A DNA stretch of 43,305 bases from Chloroflexota bacterium (GTDB lineage: Bacteria; Chloroflexota; UBA4733), in NCBI GenBank assembly GCA_023489405.1, contig JAMDCW010000131.1, forward strand, positions 1 to 43,305, given 5' to 3'. The notes beneath the pieces were generated by a model. That model saw nothing but the letters and a program-made list of their open reading frames with translations, did no database searches and was not told where the DNA came from. Positions 40,609 through 43,305 of the stretch are shown one piece after another; position 1 is the stretch's first letter; the number at the start of each line of letters is the position of its first letter. A program made the translations under genes and the position numbers.

Positions 40609-41952
40609 TTGAGCTTCCAACAGTTCGCCCACTTCATCACGCATACGCTGGGAATCCGGTTCCTGCTAGCGCTCGTCACGGCGGTTGGCTTATGGGTCTG
40701 GCGGACTGAGCAGAATTTTGGCACACTGAATATCAGCGTTCCAACAGCTATTCCTGTCGAGATCACAGGCCAACACAATGGCCTTGTGGTTGTTCCTCAG
40801 ACCGGCGGAACGCCAACTGTCCATATACGCGTTACTCTTCCTGCGCGCGATCAGGACCGCGTATCGGTAACGTGGTTCCGCGCTACCGTCAATGTAAGAG
40901 GGACAACACAACCGGGAACACAACTTTATCCCGTCACCGTTGTGAGCCTTGAGCCTAATGTGGTCGTAGATACGGCAAGCATTCTGCCCAGTGAGATACC
41001 AGTAACGCTTGATCGAATTGGTACACGGCGATTTCAGATCCAGCCGGTCTACCAAGGGAATCCGCCCGCAGGGTACACGTATTCCCTTGCACAGCTCGAC
41101 CACAACTCGGCAACAATTAGTGGCCCCGAAACTATCCTCAATCAAATTGCATCCGTCGTCGCGGTCATTCGCCTTGATAACCGCCAGAAAACTTTTGATG
41201 AAACGGTTCCACTTATTCCACAAAATGCCCAAGGGGGAGATGTTTCCACGTCAGATCTCACGCTGAGCCCGAAAACGGCCGTAGCCCACATTGAGATTCA
41301 CCAGCAGGCCATTACCAAGACGGTTCCGGTGCTTCCTCAGGTAAGCGGGCAAACAGCGCCTGGCTACGTAGTCACTGCGATTAATGTCAGTCCTCAGACA
41401 GTAACACTCGTTGGTAATCCATCGATCATCGACTCCTTACAGACGATTTCCACCAGCACTATCAATGTTGCGAACGTGACAAAGGATCTCGTAGAGAATG
41501 TCTCGCTACAAACACCAAACAATGTGCAAGTGGCAGGGCCAAGTAAAGTGCAGGTTACTGTACACATTTCAGCAATTTCAGGTAGCATCATTATCGCCGT
41601 GGCTCCCCAGATCAAAGGGCTGCCATCGCAATGGCAAGCTCACATACAAACAACGAGTGTCAACCTCACTTTAATTGGTCCTGCTGCAGTGTTGCGGAAT
41701 TTGAAGCCATCGGATATCAAGCTCATCGTTAATGTCAGCAATCTTGGACCAGGGCAGCATGAAGTAACGCCAACGGTAGAACTTCCTCAACAAGTAACGC
41801 TGCAAGCACGAGCTCCCGGGAAAGTTCAGGTGACGCTTCTAGCGCCAACACCTACACCTACACCCACGCCGATACCAACAGCAACTGCGACGCCACGTCC
41901 TACGCCAACCAGCACGCCTGTACCACAGCCGACGGCGACGCCAGCAGCCTAA
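40609..41952 (+). CDS. cdaR: YbbR-domain regulator of CdaA
   Basis: 447 residues. An N-terminal anchor helix (LGIRFLLALVTAVGLWVWRT) precedes about four YbbR-type beta repeats outside the membrane. Repeat starts are visible as VPTAIPVEITGQ, ASILPSEIPVTLDRIG, ITKTVPVLPQVSGQTAPGYV and IIIAVAPQIKGL. The C-terminal 35 residues are almost entirely Thr, Pro, Ala and Val (PTPTPTPTPIPTATATPRPT), probably an extended wall-spanning tail. TTG 40609 is the start, with AGGGAG nine bases upstream. CdaR modulates CdaA activity in Firmicutes. Confidence 0.92.
   Translation: MSFQQFAHFITHTLGIRFLLALVTAVGLWVWRTEQNFGTLNISVPTAIPVEITGQHNGLVVVPQTGGTPTVHIRVTLPARDQDRVSVTWFRATVNVRGTTQPGTQLYPVTVVSLEPNVVVDTASILPSEIPVTLDRIGTRRFQIQPVYQGNPPAGYTYSLAQLDHNSATISGPETILNQIASVVAVIRLDNRQKTFDETVPLIPQNAQGGDVSTSDLTLSPKTAVAHIEIHQQAITKTVPVLPQVSGQTAPGYVVTAINVSPQTVTLVGNPSIIDSLQTISTSTINVANVTKDLVENVSLQTPNNVQVAGPSKVQVTVHISAISGSIIIAVAPQIKGLPSQWQAHIQTTSVNLTLIGPAAVLRNLKPSDIKLIVNVSNLGPGQHEVTPTVELPQQVTLQARAPGKVQVTLLAPTPTPTPTPIPTATATPRPTPTSTPVPQPTATPAA
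41845..41950 (+). repeat. cdaR: Low-complexity Thr-Pro coding repeat in cdaR
   Basis: Tandem CCN-ACN codons encode the Pro/Thr tail. The run is imperfect, so slippage would change tail length only in part. Confidence 0.6.
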
Positions 41953-42064
41953 TGCATTTGTACACTAGACTTGAGAGCAGGTGCTATAAGGGGACAATGC
42001 ACAACCATGCCATTTCTGTCTCTAACACGCCAGAACACAGCTCGTTCTCGAGAGGAGCGGTATT

Positions 42065-42391
42065 GTGAGCGATAAACTTTCTCTGGAGACTGCGAACGAC
42101 GCTATCGAGCCTTCGGGTCAAAATACCCAGGAGACTCTAACGACACCAGAACCCTCATTGCCGACTGCACCATCAGCTCGCTCCACTTCCGTCCGGCAAC
42201 TTACTGCTGCAGAAGCGGCTCTCCAACTCACGCTCAAATGGATGGATCACGCTGCGGAAGCTTCGGAGTTAGCGCTTAGCGATCCAGAGCAAGCGGAGCA
42301 GCAAGCGCGGTCTGTGAATACCTTCTTTGTCAGTGTGCTTGATACGCTACGGTCGCACTTTCCCAGCCATAAAGAGCCAGCAGATCAATAG
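42065..42391 (+). CDS. Small hypothetical protein
   Basis: 108 residues. The first 45 are polar and probably disordered (Thr, Pro, Ser, Glu). The rest forms likely helices (TAAEAALQLTLKWMDHAAEA and VNTFFVSVLDTLRSHF). I recognise no family. GTG 42065 follows GAGAGGAGCGG, a good ribosome binding site. It stands between cdaR and tRNA-Trp. It is acidic, with no membrane segment. Confidence 0.6.
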   Translation: MSDKLSLETANDAIEPSGQNTQETLTTPEPSLPTAPSARSTSVRQLTAAEAALQLTLKWMDHAAEASELALSDPEQAEQQARSVNTFFVSVLDTLRSHFPSHKEPADQ

Positions 42392-42455
42392 TTCCGCTGG
42401 CATAGGAGTGCTTGGAACGAGGCTTCAGAATCGGGTATTATTCGCTGCGCTTCTA

Positions 42456-42528
42456 AGGAGTGTAGCTCAGTTGGTAGAGCAGCGGTCTCCAAAACCGCCG
42501 GTCGGGGGTTCGAGTCCCTCCACTCCTG
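42456..42528 (+). tRNA. tRNA-Trp (anticodon CCA)
   Basis: 73 bases, cloverleaf complete. The acceptor is AGGAGTG with CACTCCT, then discriminator G. D-stem is GCTC/GAGC. The anticodon stem GCGGT/ACCGC encloses loop CTCCAAA with CCA at 42489-42491. The variable loop is CGGTC, and the T-arm is GGGGG/CCCTC around TTCGAGT. No CCA end is encoded. Its 3' end lies four bases from the end of an integrase gene, the usual position of an attachment site. Confidence 0.97.
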
Positions 42529-42540
42529 CTGTCTACAGAC
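42529..42540. other. Probable attachment-site junction of an integrated element
   Basis: The tRNA-Trp 3' end and the integrase stop are separated by four bases, and base composition changes from moderate to clearly G+C-rich here. The core of the attachment site is probably in the 3' half of the tRNA. The other end of the element lies outside the window, so the duplicated core cannot be shown. Confidence 0.45.
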
Positions 42541-43305
42541 TGGTTTCCAGCTCCGGGCCGTCACGAGAAGAGGCCAGCTGACAGCCATCTTGACGGCCAA
42601 ACTCCAATAACTGCCCTAATTGCGTCGCCGCCTCGCGCTCCATGGTGTCGGGAATGTGCGTGTAGTGGCGAGTCATCGCGAGTGAGGAGTGGCCGAGCAG
42701 CTCCTGGGCAACGGCGAGCGGCACGTGCGCTTCGGCGAGAAGCGATGCCGTGGTGTGGCGCAGGGCGTGGAAGGGCACGCGCGGCAGCCCAGCTCGCGCC
42801 AGCACACGGCGGTAGGGCCGATGGATGAGGTTCGTCGCCTCGGTATACGTCCCCCGCTCGCTGGGGAAGACCAGGTCATGATCCTCCCAGCCGCCAGCGG
42901 TCAGCCGCTCCTGGAGTTGCCGCTGGCGGTGCTGGCGGAGCGCCTCCAGGGCCGTCGGGATGAGAGGGAGCGTGCGGCGGCTACGGCGGCTCTTCGGCTC
43001 GCCGGCGACGGCTCCCACGCGCGGCATGTGGCGGACGGAGCGGCGCACGCTCACTGTCGCCTGCTCCCAGTCCACATCCGCCCAGGTAAGAGCGAGCAGC
43101 TCGCCCTGGCGCATGCCAGTGTAGAGGGCGAGGGCGAAGAGGGCGGCGAGGCGCTCCCCTTGCGCCGCTGCGAGCAGGCGTTGCGCCTGCTCCGCCGTGA
43201 GCGCCGCTTGCTCGACATCAGGCACCCGCGGCGGCTTCGCGAGTGCCGCGGGGTTACTCGGGATGACGCCCAGCTCGACGGCGCGATGGAGGGCGGTACG
43301 CAGGA
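42533..43305 (-). CDS. Tyrosine recombinase/integrase (N-terminus outside the window)
   Basis: The reading frame is open through the right edge, so the N-terminal arm- and core-binding part is missing. The visible 257 or so residues include the catalytic domain: GMRQGELLALTWADVDW (first Arg), FHALRHTTASLLAEA (HxxR), LGHSSLAMTRHYTHI (His and the nucleophile Tyr in RHYTH). A GTG at 43225 could be mistaken for the start, but the frame upstream (ALHRAVELGVIPSNPA) is typical integrase core-binding sequence. The gene is much richer in G+C than its neighbours and converges on the tRNA-Trp 3' end, as in many integrated elements. Confidence 0.93.
   Translation of the reverse strand, partial: LRTALHRAVELGVIPSNPAALAKPPRVPDVEQAALTAEQAQRLLAAAQGERLAALFALALYTGMRQGELLALTWADVDWEQATVSVRRSVRHMPRVGAVAGEPKSRRSRRTLPLIPTALEALRQHRQRQLQERLTAGGWEDHDLVFPSERGTYTEATNLIHRPYRRVLARAGLPRVPFHALRHTTASLLAEAHVPLAVAQELLGHSSLAMTRHYTHIPDTMEREAATQLGQLLEFGRQDGCQLASSRDGPELETSL

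Noticed and set aside
42327..42600. Open frames on both strands across the tRNA-Trp gene
   Set aside because: They read through the tRNA. The minus-strand one contains the familiar WRDSNPRPAVLETAALPTELH-type translation of a tRNA antisense strand, a well-known false protein.
1..43305. CRISPR arrays, transposases and rRNA genes
   Set aside because: I looked for regularly spaced repeats, transposase motifs and rRNA signatures and saw none.

Overview
This 43.3 kb window looks like a bacterial chromosome fragment of moderate G+C. My best guess is a Chloroflexota member (Thermomicrobia-like), with moderate confidence. The mix fits: System I cytochrome c maturation, Tat-exported lipoproteins, MEP isoprenoid synthesis, a CdaA/CdaR pair, PMT-type and YfhO-type membrane proteins, and frequent GTG/TTG starts. 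No rRNA or marker gene settles the taxonomy. The rightmost ~0.8 kb is visibly richer in G+C and carries an integrase beside a tRNA-Trp gene, so an integrated element probably starts there.

Left part (1-15.9 kb, mostly minus strand). A structured leader with a 22-codon ORF precedes birA-lysS-serS, which overlap or nearly abut. Upstream lie a Tat-lipoprotein penicillin-binding protein, a CPBP membrane protease, a polytopic membrane protein and a carbohydrate-type ABC importer (binding protein plus two permeases, no ATPase). ispH (plus strand) faces a secreted protein with a duplicated beta domain across a strong bidirectional hairpin. fabI and a LuxR-type regulator with a degenerate receiver follow.

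Centre (16.0-33.3 kb, all minus strand). Read in the direction of transcription: a TlpA-like thioredoxin, a CopD-like membrane protein, ccmE, ccmF, ccmH, a CcmI-like protein fused to an Asp-box propeller, ccmA, ccmB, ccmC, ccmD, an unknown membrane protein, a very large YfhO-flippase fusion and four glycosyltransferases. The first part builds c-type cytochromes outside the membrane: CcmABCD/E deliver heme, while CcmF/H/I and TlpA handle apocytochrome reduction and ligation. The second part is a surface-glycan module.

Right part (33.6-42.4 kb, plus strand). A PMT-family glycosyltransferase, a YuiH-like molybdopterin oxidoreductase, TatA, an MBL-fold hydrolase, a glutaredoxin-like protein overlapping a DUF2085-like membrane protein, a DAHP synthase (aroF), cdaA-cdaR and a small unknown protein, then tRNA-Trp and the integrase.

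The most interesting signal is the aroF leader (38253-38571). It has a near-consensus promoter, a 28-codon ORF with Trp, Phe, Phe and Tyr clustered in seven codons, and three mutually exclusive hairpins. A loop in the last hairpin is complementary to the aroF ribosome binding site. This looks like an aromatic-amino-acid attenuator. The birA leader has a similar plan with a less readable peptide. Other notable items are the YfhO-Wzx and CcmI-propeller fusions, CcmE with Phe where Tyr is expected, and the regulator with Cys at the phospho-acceptor site.
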